62,427 bases of DNA from Erwinia pyrifoliae DSM 12163. Lineage in GTDB: Bacteria > Pseudomonadota > Gammaproteobacteria > Enterobacterales > Enterobacteriaceae. Positions within the stretch are counted from its first letter, which is position 1; every line of letters starts with the position of its first letter. The notes beneath the pieces were generated by a model. It ran no database searches, was not told the DNA's origin, and saw only the letters and a list, made by a program, of their open reading frames with translations. This document shows positions 18,672-26,206 of the stretch, piece after piece. The position numbers and the translations under genes were made by a program. The DNA lies in assembly GCF_000026985.1 (NCBI RefSeq), contig NC_017390.1, forward strand, positions 2,607,284 to 2,669,710, written 5' to 3'.

Positions 18672-19916
18672 ATGACTGACACCAATTTAAGCCTGACGCG
18701 CCGCGACAAAACCGGTAAATGCTGCCCGGCGTCACGCCGTGCGGTCTTCTCCCTGCTGCAACATATTCAGGGCGCGGGGCTTACCGTGCACGATCCGCAA
18801 CGGGGTACGCAGTTTGTTGGTGATGCCGGGGCGGCGCTGCAGGCTGAAATGGTGGTGCAACATGCGCGCACTTACCGCCGGGTGCTGACGGGCGGCACCA
18901 TTGCCGCCGCCGAAAGCTATATGGATGGCGACTGGGATACCCCGGATCTCACCGCCCTGCTACTGACGCTGGCCAATAATATCCACGTTGCCGATAAGCT
19001 GGAATCACGTCTGAGCTGGCTGACAACGCCGCTAAATCAGCTGATTCATGCCTTGCGGCGCAACAACGTGCGCCAGGCGAAGCGTAACATTGCCGCACAC
19101 TATGACCTCGGCAACGATTTCTATACCACGTTTCTTGACCAGGCGATGCTCTACTCCAGCGCCTGGTTCCGCCAGCCAGAAATGACGCTTGAACAGGCGC
19201 AGCAGGCAAAAATGCAGCGGCTGTGCGATCGGCTGGCGCTTGGCCGGCAGGATCATCTGTTGGAAATTGGCAGCGGCTGGGGGGCGATGGCGGAATATGC
19301 CGCACGGCAGTACGGTTGCCGTGTCACCACCACCACCATTTCACGCGAACAGTATGAATATTGCCGTCAGCGCATTGCCGCAGCGGGTTTAAGCGACCGC
19401 GTCACGGTACTGTGCGAGGATTACCGCCATCTCAGTGGGCAATATGACAAAATTGTCTCGATAGAAATGATCGAAGCGGTCGGTAAAGCCTATATCCCGC
19501 TGTTTATCCAGCGCTGTCAACAGCTGCTGAAACCCGGCGGCCGCATGGCGTTGCAGGCGATTACCATCAGCGAAGAACGCTTCACCTCTTACGCGCGCGG
19601 CGTTGACTTTATTCAGCGCTATATATTTCCCGGGGGCTTCCTGCCCTCCGTCAGTCTGCTAAATGATACGTTGAAAGCGGTCAGTGATTTCAGCGTGCTT
19701 GACCAGTTTGAGATGGGTGATGATTACGCGCAGACCTTGCAATGCTGGCGACAGCGCTTCGACCACGCCTGGCCGCAGCTGGCACGGGGGCGTTTTGACG
19801 AACGTTTCCGCCGCATGTGGTTGTTCTACCTCTGTTACTGTGAAGCGGGCTTCCGCGCCCGTACCATCGGCACCGTCCAGCTGACGCTGCAACGGCATGA
19901 GCCGCTGGCGCTTTAA
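18672..19916 (+). CDS. cyclopropane-fatty-acyl-phospholipid synthase-like methyltransferase
   Basis: The 414-residue protein transfers a one-carbon unit from S-adenosylmethionine to an unsaturated acyl chain of phospholipids. AHYDLGNDFY (142-151) and the SAM motif LLEIGSGWG (196-204) are clear, with EMIEAVGKAYI and FPGGFLPS further on. It is a paralogue-type CFA of the kind found with DUF1365, distinct from housekeeping Cfa. The product could be a cyclopropane, methylated or furan fatty acid; sequence alone cannot tell. Confidence 0.88.
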   Translation: MTDTNLSLTRRDKTGKCCPASRRAVFSLLQHIQGAGLTVHDPQRGTQFVGDAGAALQAEMVVQHARTYRRVLTGGTIAAAESYMDGDWDTPDLTALLLTLANNIHVADKLESRLSWLTTPLNQLIHALRRNNVRQAKRNIAAHYDLGNDFYTTFLDQAMLYSSAWFRQPEMTLEQAQQAKMQRLCDRLALGRQDHLLEIGSGWGAMAEYAARQYGCRVTTTTISREQYEYCRQRIAAAGLSDRVTVLCEDYRHLSGQYDKIVSIEMIEAVGKAYIPLFIQRCQQLLKPGGRMALQAITISEERFTSYARGVDFIQRYIFPGGFLPSVSLLNDTLKAVSDFSVLDQFEMGDDYAQTLQCWRQRFDHAWPQLARGRFDERFRRMWLFYLCYCEAGFRARTIGTVQLTLQRHEPLAL

Positions 19917-19994
19917 CCTTGACTCATGCGCGGCCAACCCTGGCAAGCTGGCCGCTTCCCGGTCGCACAGATGCGCCCCACCTGGAGATCAATC

Positions 19995-20510
19995 ATGTTG
20001 AAAACCCTGTTACTGATGCTATGCCTGTTAACTGCGGGCTGCAAAAGCCCGCTGGAAGATTACCAGCAGGCGCAGCCAAAGATAGATATCTTCAACTGGT
20101 TCAACGGTGAATCACGCGCGTGGGGGATGGTACAGGATTTCAGCGGCAAACAGATCCGCCGTTTCAACGTGACGATCCAGGGCCAGGTGGCGGGTGATAC
20201 CCTGACGTTAAACGAGCATTTTGTTTATGACGATGGCGAAAAACAGACCCGCGTCTGGCACATCCAGCGGCAGCCAAACGGCGGCTACGTGGGTAACGCC
20301 GGGGATATTATCGGTAGCGCCCGTGGAGAGGCCAGCGGCAATGCCTTTAACTGGCGCTATACCATGAGGGTAAAAACCCGGGACAGCGAGTACAAGCTGA
20401 ACTTCGACGACTGGATCTATCAGCAGGACGCCGGCCATCTGATGAACGTGACATCAATGAAAAAATTCGGCATTGAAGTCGCCCGCGTCACGCTGTTTTT
20501 CGCTAAATAG
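19995..20510 (+). CDS. DUF3833 lipoprotein
   Basis: The likely start is the ATG at 19995, preceded by GGAG at eight bases, rather than an in-frame ATG at 19926. The protein then opens with a lipoprotein signal ending LLTAGC, so the mature protein would be lipid-anchored in the periplasm. The rest (about 153 residues) is a DUF3833 beta-rich domain (VQDFSGKQIRRFNVTIQG). DUF3833 usually closes the FAD-DUF1365-CFA operon, as here; it may handle the lipid product in the envelope. Confidence 0.85.
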   Translation: MLKTLLLMLCLLTAGCKSPLEDYQQAQPKIDIFNWFNGESRAWGMVQDFSGKQIRRFNVTIQGQVAGDTLTLNEHFVYDDGEKQTRVWHIQRQPNGGYVGNAGDIIGSARGEASGNAFNWRYTMRVKTRDSEYKLNFDDWIYQQDAGHLMNVTSMKKFGIEVARVTLFFAK

Positions 20511-20604
20511 CCGGAGCTGGCTCCCTGCAAGCGCCATTTTAGCTTAATTCCGACGGATTAAGGCGCTATACTGCGCTCTCCTTCGAAGCAAAACAGGCTA
20601 CAAT

Positions 20605-20709
20605 ATGAACTGGCAAAAAATCGGTGTCGTATTCATTTTCCTGCTGATGGCGCTCGGCGGTATCGGCGGCGTCATGCTGACCGGGTACACCTTTATCGTT
20701 CGTTCCTGA
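20605..20709 (+). CDS. small single-span membrane protein, 34 aa
   Basis: A short ORF too small for usual gene callers. It starts ATG with CAGG about eight bases upstream, and encodes [18 protein letters not shown], then a glycine-rich stretch and the tail GYTFIVRS. Nearly the whole chain is one hydrophobic helix with a basic residue at position 5. It resembles small enterobacterial membrane proteins in character, but I do not recognise an orthologue. It lies 95 bases after the lipid operon and may have its own promoter. Confidence 0.6.
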   Translation: MNWQKIGVVFIFLLMALGGIGGVMLTGYTFIVRS

Positions 20710-20765
20710 AGCGTAGTCTGGCGGCTCCCTGCCGCCGTCCTTTGCGCGAAATGTCATGCCACCTG

Positions 20766-20894
20766 TTACCCGTAAGTGCGCTTTTTTCGATGTAGTGCGC
20801 TTTTACCAATAATGCCCCACACCAGCCGCTTCAGAAACAGAAATAATTTCTGCATCAGGCGCGCTTCCATGTCCTGTTCTGCAATACTGAACAT
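20766..20894 (-). CDS. small basic amphipathic protein, 42 aa
   Basis: An ORF of 42 codons with a strong AGGAG seven bases before its ATG. It begins MFSIAEQDMEARLMQKLFLF, continues LKRLVWGIIGK and ends with a basic tail (HRKKRTYG). The acidic head, hydrophobic middle and basic tail suggest membrane association. Family unknown. It points toward the 34-residue ORF, tail to tail. Confidence 0.55.
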   Translation of the reverse strand: MFSIAEQDMEARLMQKLFLFLKRLVWGIIGKSALHRKKRTYG

Positions 20895-20986
20895 ATAAAC
20901 TCCTGCTTGCTCATTTCTAGCTTGAATTCACTTCGCTATAAATGGACGCACCTGAACTAAATCAATGATTATCCCCCGAAGTAATC

Positions 20987-21560
20987 ATGAAAATAATTAT
21001 TAGTGACAAGAAATATCCGAAAAATAGAAATATAATCACTGATGGTAATCATACTTATTTAAACTTCAGATATAAAAACCTTTGGCTATATATAAACGCG
21101 ATTCGCAAGAAGATTCTCAAAAAGAACAAAGCGTTCATTTTTCAGCTTATTCCCGCTTTAATACCGAGGGATAACGCTGTTATTCACCTGTTCAATGAGG
21201 TGGCAAAACCCATAGAAAATGGGTTTCAACCTTTGAAACCGAGATACCACGCGTGCTGACGGTCAAAGGAATAGCTAAATTATCCAACCCGGAACTTCAT
21301 TCACAGCTTAAGCTGGCTGCTGCACCGCAGTGTATTGGGCTGATTGCCATTTCTGAAGCCACGCGAAATAGACAGTTAAAGCTTTTGTATTCATTTCCGG
21401 CAGAAAAACAGATTATTTCCGCCAAGCTGCATGTCCTGCATCCTCCTCAGTCATTACTGCACGAAGAAGTCCGCCACCATAGCGCACTGAAGGTGACTTT
21501 ACCTTTATCGGTTCGGATTTCTACCGTAAAGGCGGAGCAGAGGTGGTGCTGGCCTTCAGC
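20987..21560 (+). pseudogene. glycosyltransferase family 1/4 relic, frameshifted and truncated
   Basis: Three reading frames in sequence rebuild one glycosyltransferase. Frame one (20987-about 21205) starts MKIIISDKKYP and reaches PRDNAVIHLFNEVA. After a shift near 21205 the next frame reads KWVSTFETEIPRVLTVKG, then AISEATRNRQLKLLYSF and AKLHVLHPPQ. After another shift near 21500, where TTTA-like repeats occur, it reads TFIGSDFYRKGGAEVVLAFSE, the donor-site region. The gene then stops dead at the 3' end of idi, so about the last 150-200 residues are gone. The 5' part is much more AT-rich than its neighbours, suggesting foreign origin. Confidence 0.75.
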
Positions 21561-22098
21561 GAGCCGGCTGCTGCGCCATATAGCGGGCAAACTCGCCGGG
21601 AATACGCGAAAAGGTAAACAAAAACCACGGGGTGAAAAGCTCAGGATGGGTCTCTATTTCACGCTGGATATCCGCCAGCGAGCTATAGCGCCAGTCATCC
21701 GCTTCTTCAGGGTTCATGGCGGGTAGCGCATCGCTGATGGCGAAATAGACGTGACCGTATTCGTGCTCGGTGAGTCCGTTACTTAACGGCAGGTTGTAGC
21801 TGAGTTCAAACACCGGCTGCAAATTCAGATCCAGCCCCATCTCTTCAATAAGGCGGCGTTGTGCCGCCTCTGCGGTCAACTCCTGCGGATAGGGGTGGCC
21901 ACAGGTGGTATTACTCCACAGGCCGCCACAGTGATATTTTCCGCGTGCGCGTTGCTGTAGCAGCAGCTGATGGTCAGAGTTGAACACGTAAACGGTCACT
22001 GCGCGATGCAGTAACCCTTTCTCATGTACCTCAAGCTTTTCCATCTTACCGGTGGGGCGGTCGTGGCGATCGACCAGGATAACTTCAATTGCAGACAT
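21556..22098 (-). CDS. idi: isopentenyl-diphosphate delta-isomerase, type 1
   Basis: Idi interconverts isopentenyl and dimethylallyl diphosphate, feeding quinones, undecaprenyl lipids and, in many Erwiniaceae, carotenoids. The 180-residue Nudix-fold protein has the catalytic cysteine in SNTTCGHPYPQE (about residues 63-74) and the glutamate pair in LTEHEYGHVY (about 111-120). GGAG precedes the start. No crt genes are in this window. Its 3' end abuts the glycosyltransferase relic. Confidence 0.94.
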   Translation of the reverse strand: MSAIEVILVDRHDRPTGKMEKLEVHEKGLLHRAVTVYVFNSDHQLLLQQRARGKYHCGGLWSNTTCGHPYPQELTAEAAQRRLIEEMGLDLNLQPVFELSYNLPLSNGLTEHEYGHVYFAISDALPAMNPEEADDWRYSSLADIQREIETHPELFTPWFLFTFSRIPGEFARYMAQQPAR

Positions 22099-22258
22099 GC
22101 CGACTCCTTTACGCTAATGCCAACTATTTTGGCACAGGACAAGGACATTAATCTGCATATTATCGTGCGCTAATGAACGTAAAAGACTAAATTGTCGCGC
22201 CGGCCACACTTTCATCGCCGTCGGTGCACGCTGCAAGCCGGCGGGCTTAGCCGCCTGC

Positions 22259-23368
22259 TTACGCCCCGGCTTCGACCACCTGTTGACGTGCGCGGAAAAT
22301 ATGCCCGCAGCCATACTGCAATAGCCGCGCTACCAGCTGCTGACCGCCGTCGGTTTCACGCTGGGCAAACTCAAGTTCCGGCGCGGTAACCGGTGCAGTC
22401 CACAGCAGGTTGACCGTATCGCCATCACGTTTGGGTAACGCCAGGCGCCCGGCTTCACGGCCGAGCGCGCCAGAAAGCACAAATCCCGCGAAGCCCACCG
22501 GCGCGAGCGCGGAGTCCAGCGTGTGCCCTTCCCCCAGCCAGCTAAGACCCGCCCACGGCATATGCGCAAAGCCCGCCAGCGCACTCGCCATCTGCACCGC
22601 ATTCTCTTCCGTCATTACCGAAGCATCGACTGCGAGGGCAAGTTCGCAACGGCGATGTGCAGGAGCGAGATGCCGGAAGAGAAAGTTAACCCACGGCATT
22701 GGGCGCACCGACATGCCCAGCGTGAAGAAATACCAGCTTCCCTGATAATAATGCTGCGAAATAGCCATCGGCGGCCAGTTCCCCTGGTCGATGGCGTAGT
22801 ACTTCAGGGATTCGCCATACTGCGCCTGGTAACACTGCAACAGCTCCTGCCGTAACGGCTCCCACGGCTGGCCATCCTGCCAGTCGCGCCAGAACTGGCG
22901 ATGCTGCTGCGCTGCGGCATAGTATTCGTTAGTAGAGGCCGAGCCAAGCGGTGCGGTCAGGGGACTGGCCTTAATACAGCCAGCCGAAAAGCTGACCTGT
23001 CGATCCTGATACAGACTCCAGCCGGGGATCGCCGCCAGCAGCTGCCCCTGATACCACAGCGCGGCGCCATCATCGCTCGGTTCCCAGACAATTTGCACAG
23101 CGGCGGGGTCGAGCATTGGCTCTGCCTCCAGCGTGCGGCAGTACGCGGCGCTAAGTAACGGTGCAATGCCCTGCTTCATCGCCGCCACGTCTTCCTGCTG
23201 CGGCGCGGGTAGCAGGTTGCGTAACCAGCAGCCGCGTACGGCAAACCGCGTGCGCAGTGCTTCCGCTGGCCAGATGTAAAAATAGGCTGTTCGCTCGTCC
23301 TGTTCGACTATGGCGATCAGCGTCTGTTGCTGATTGCTGACTTCAGCAATCTGATAAGGCTGCGTCAT
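22259..23368 (-). CDS. suppressor of fused (SUFU) domain protein
   Basis: The better start is the ATG at 23368 (MTQPYQIAEVSNQQQ), giving 369 residues. The C-terminal half has the SUFU hallmark YFFTLGMSVRPMPWVN followed by RCELALAVD, and the central part YYAIDQGNWPPMAISQHY. Bacterial SUFU proteins are widespread, often in toxin or immunity contexts, and have no established biochemical role. No toxin gene is adjacent here: idi lies downstream and a DUF2236 relic upstream. It is cytoplasmic, with no signal peptide. Confidence 0.72.
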   Translation of the reverse strand: MTQPYQIAEVSNQQQTLIAIVEQDERTAYFYIWPAEALRTRFAVRGCWLRNLLPAPQQEDVAAMKQGIAPLLSAAYCRTLEAEPMLDPAAVQIVWEPSDDGAALWYQGQLLAAIPGWSLYQDRQVSFSAGCIKASPLTAPLGSASTNEYYAAAQQHRQFWRDWQDGQPWEPLRQELLQCYQAQYGESLKYYAIDQGNWPPMAISQHYYQGSWYFFTLGMSVRPMPWVNFLFRHLAPAHRRCELALAVDASVMTEENAVQMASALAGFAHMPWAGLSWLGEGHTLDSALAPVGFAGFVLSGALGREAGRLALPKRDGDTVNLLWTAPVTAPELEFAQRETDGGQQLVARLLQYGCGHIFRARQQVVEAGA

Positions 23369-23475
23369 AACGCCTCGACATCGGTGTGGAGGGGGCGATT
23401 CTCGCCGATTATCAGCCAGCATGCCGCGCCGGGCCACGTTGCGGCAAGGGTAATTGTCTCAAAACGGCGCGGGGG

Positions 23476-23700
23476 CTAACGGCCAACCCGCGTCATGGCG
23501 CGCTGCAAGGCACCTCGATGAATTACCCAGCGCAATAACCTGGCGATGATATGAATACGTGCGCGGATAACGCTGTCCGGGCCGTAAAACCCCGGTTCGC
23601 CGGGCGGCGGCGAGAGATCGAACTCATTCAGCGCCGGTCCGCTTCGACGAAATACCCGTTGCTGAATGTGGTCACGTACTGCTGCCCCGTGTTGAAAGCG
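23476..23700 (-). pseudogene. DUF2236 (MpaB-like oxygenase) relic
   Basis: The frame reads VRDHIQQRVFRRSG, then EFDLSPPPGEPGFYGPDSVI, which is the N-terminal signature of the DUF2236/MpaB family (FxxPPGxPGLFGPDSV). It then jumps to an unrelated or C-terminal stretch IIARLLRWVIHRGALQRA and stops. Only about 75 of the usual 270-300 residues remain, so most of the gene has been deleted. The frame is open upstream into bglX, with no convincing start. Confidence 0.5.
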
Positions 23701-23719
23701 GGGCAAGCCCCGCTGATGC

Positions 23720-26017
23720 TTACAGATAGTTAAATTCGGCATTGTGGGTACGCACGGAGTCCAGCCCGATCATTACGCTGAATTGACCCGGCTCTGCAAC
23801 ATGCTGCATTTTGGCATTCCAGAACTTCAGCGCGCTGGCGTCGATCGGGAAGGTGACCGTTTGTGATTCACCGGGCTGTAGCATAATGCGCTTGAAGCCT
23901 TTCAGCTCTTTCACCGGACGGCTGATACTTGCCACCTCGTCACGCAGATAGAGCTGAACCACCGTCGCCCCGGCGTATTTACCGCTGTTGGTCACCGTGA
24001 TGCTGGCATTAACCGTTGCGTTTTTGTTCATGGTTGTAGCAGACATTTTCACCGGCGACAGCGTAAAGTCGGTGTAGCTCAGTCCATAGCCGAACGGGAA
24101 CAGCGGGCCATTTGCTTCATCGAAGTAATGGGAAGTGTACTTATTAGGATGTTCGAAATTGTATGGGCGTCCGGTATTCAGGTGGTTGTAGTACATCGGG
24201 ATCTGCCCCACCGAACGCGGGAAGGTCATCGGCAGCTTGCCGGAGGGGTTATAGTCGCCGAACAGCACATCGGCAATGGCATTGCCGCCTTCTGTGCCGC
24301 TGTACCAGCTCTCCAGCAGCGCATCCGCCTGCTGCGTCTCCTCTGCCAGGGTTAACGCCCGCGCATTCATCAGCACCAGCACCAATGGCTTACCGGTGGC
24401 TTTTAACGCGCCAATCAGCTGTCGTTGGCTGGCTGGCAGCGTCAGATCGGTACGGCTGGATGCCTCGTGCGCCATACCGCGCGCTTCACCTATCGCCAGC
24501 ACCACCACATCCGCTTTCTTCGCCGTTGCCACGGCTTCATCCAGCATCTGCTGAGGAGAGCGGGCATCAATGGTCACCGCCTTTTCATACAGATTGAGGA
24601 AATCCTGAATGCCCTTGCTGTCGGTGATATTAGCCCCTTTGGCATACAGCAGCGTGGCCTTGTCGGCAGTGGCATTTTTCATCCCCTGCAACAGCGTCAC
24701 CGACTGGTCTGCAACCCCCGCCGCCGACCAGCTGCCCATAATATCGATCTGGCTGTCGGCCAGCGGGCCGATCAGCGCAATGGTGCCGTTCTTTTTCAGC
24801 GGCAGCGTTTCCAGACGGTTTTTCAACAGCACCATGCTTTTACGCGCCACATCACGCGCTTCTGCCCGGTGCAGGCGGCTTTCCGCATTAGTATCGGCCG
24901 GATCGCTGCTGGCCGGTCCCAGGTGGCTGTAAGGATCGTTAAACAGCCCCATATCGTATTTCACATTCAGTACGTGGCGGGTGGCGTCATCAATCTCCTT
25001 CATGCTGACCGCCCCGCTCTTCACCAGGCCCGGCAAGTATTTGCTGTAGTATTCATCGCTCATACTCATATCGATACCAGATTTCAGGGCAATGCGTACC
25101 GCATCCTGCGGATCGCGCGCCACGCCGTGCTGGATCAGCTCTTTGATCGCACCGTGATCGCTGATGGTGATGCCCTTAAATTTCCAGTCATGACGCAGAA
25201 TGTCTTTTAGCAGCCAGCCATCGGCACTGGCCGGTACGCCGTTCAGCGAATTCAGTGCCACCATCACGCCGCCGCTGCCGGCATCCAGCGAGGCTTTATA
25301 CGGCGGCAGATAGTCCTGGAACAGGCGTTGCTGGCTCATATCAACCGTGTTGTATTCACGCCCGCCTTCCACTGCGCCGTAGGCAGCAAAGTGTTTCACG
25401 CTGGTCATCACTGAATAGCGATCCGCCGGGCTGTTGCCCTGCATGGCTTTTACCAGCACCCGCCCCATTTCACTGGTCAGCCAGGTATCTTCACCAAAAC
25501 CTTCCGATCCCCTTCCCCAGCGCGGTTCTCGGGTCACATCCACCATCGGCGCCCAGGTCATATTGAGACCGTCATCGGCCGCTTCATAAGCCGCAATACG
25601 CCCCACTTCTGCCACTGCCTGCGTATCCCAACTGGCGGCTAACGCCAGCGGGATCGGGAACTGGGTGCGCTGCCCGTGGATCACGTCATAGGCAAAAAAC
25701 AGTGGGATTTTGAGACGGCTGAGCTGCATCACCTGATCCTGCATCTGTCGGATATCCTGACGGGTCACGGTGTTAAAAATCGCCCCGATCTGCCCCTGCT
25801 GGATCATGTCGCGAATGGCCGATTTGGGATTTTCCGGCCCGACGCTGATCAGCCTGAGCTGGCCAATTTTTTCATCAAGGGTCATTTTTTTCAGCAGCCC
25901 GCTGACAAACGCGTCGCGCGCCTGTGGGTTGAGCTGATGGGGGCCGATCATATCGTCGGCGAAAGCTGGCTGCAGCGCCAGAGTAACGGCAAGGCTGACA
26001 GAACAAATCCAATTCAT
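23720..26017 (-). CDS. bglX: periplasmic beta-glucosidase BglX
   Basis: A glycoside hydrolase family 3 enzyme that releases glucose from beta-glucosides in the periplasm. From the ATG at 26017 the protein is 765 residues, exactly the E. coli length, and opens with a cleavable signal peptide (MNWICSVSLAVTLALQPAFA). The nucleophile aspartate lies in ITISDHGAI (about residues 285-293), followed by the C-terminal GH3 and fibronectin type III-like domains. The bglX-dld-pbpG neighbourhood is as in E. coli, with dld divergent. Confidence 0.95.
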   Translation of the reverse strand: MNWICSVSLAVTLALQPAFADDMIGPHQLNPQARDAFVSGLLKKMTLDEKIGQLRLISVGPENPKSAIRDMIQQGQIGAIFNTVTRQDIRQMQDQVMQLSRLKIPLFFAYDVIHGQRTQFPIPLALAASWDTQAVAEVGRIAAYEAADDGLNMTWAPMVDVTREPRWGRGSEGFGEDTWLTSEMGRVLVKAMQGNSPADRYSVMTSVKHFAAYGAVEGGREYNTVDMSQQRLFQDYLPPYKASLDAGSGGVMVALNSLNGVPASADGWLLKDILRHDWKFKGITISDHGAIKELIQHGVARDPQDAVRIALKSGIDMSMSDEYYSKYLPGLVKSGAVSMKEIDDATRHVLNVKYDMGLFNDPYSHLGPASSDPADTNAESRLHRAEARDVARKSMVLLKNRLETLPLKKNGTIALIGPLADSQIDIMGSWSAAGVADQSVTLLQGMKNATADKATLLYAKGANITDSKGIQDFLNLYEKAVTIDARSPQQMLDEAVATAKKADVVVLAIGEARGMAHEASSRTDLTLPASQRQLIGALKATGKPLVLVLMNARALTLAEETQQADALLESWYSGTEGGNAIADVLFGDYNPSGKLPMTFPRSVGQIPMYYNHLNTGRPYNFEHPNKYTSHYFDEANGPLFPFGYGLSYTDFTLSPVKMSATTMNKNATVNASITVTNSGKYAGATVVQLYLRDEVASISRPVKELKGFKRIMLQPGESQTVTFPIDASALKFWNAKMQHVAEPGQFSVMIGLDSVRTHNAEFNYL

Positions 26018-26206
26018 CAGATGATCTTCTCTCAAGTGACTGTAGTGTATCAATTATTTTACTACATGCAGACTGATGTGCGCAGTGTGTCATACCTGAA
26101 GAATAGCAGCTAGTTTTAACGCCACAGATTACCCCATTTTCAGCGAGGGCTTTATCACCAGCCAACCGGTGCTAAAGTTAAAAGGTGATACTGATAAGGA
26201 CATGAC

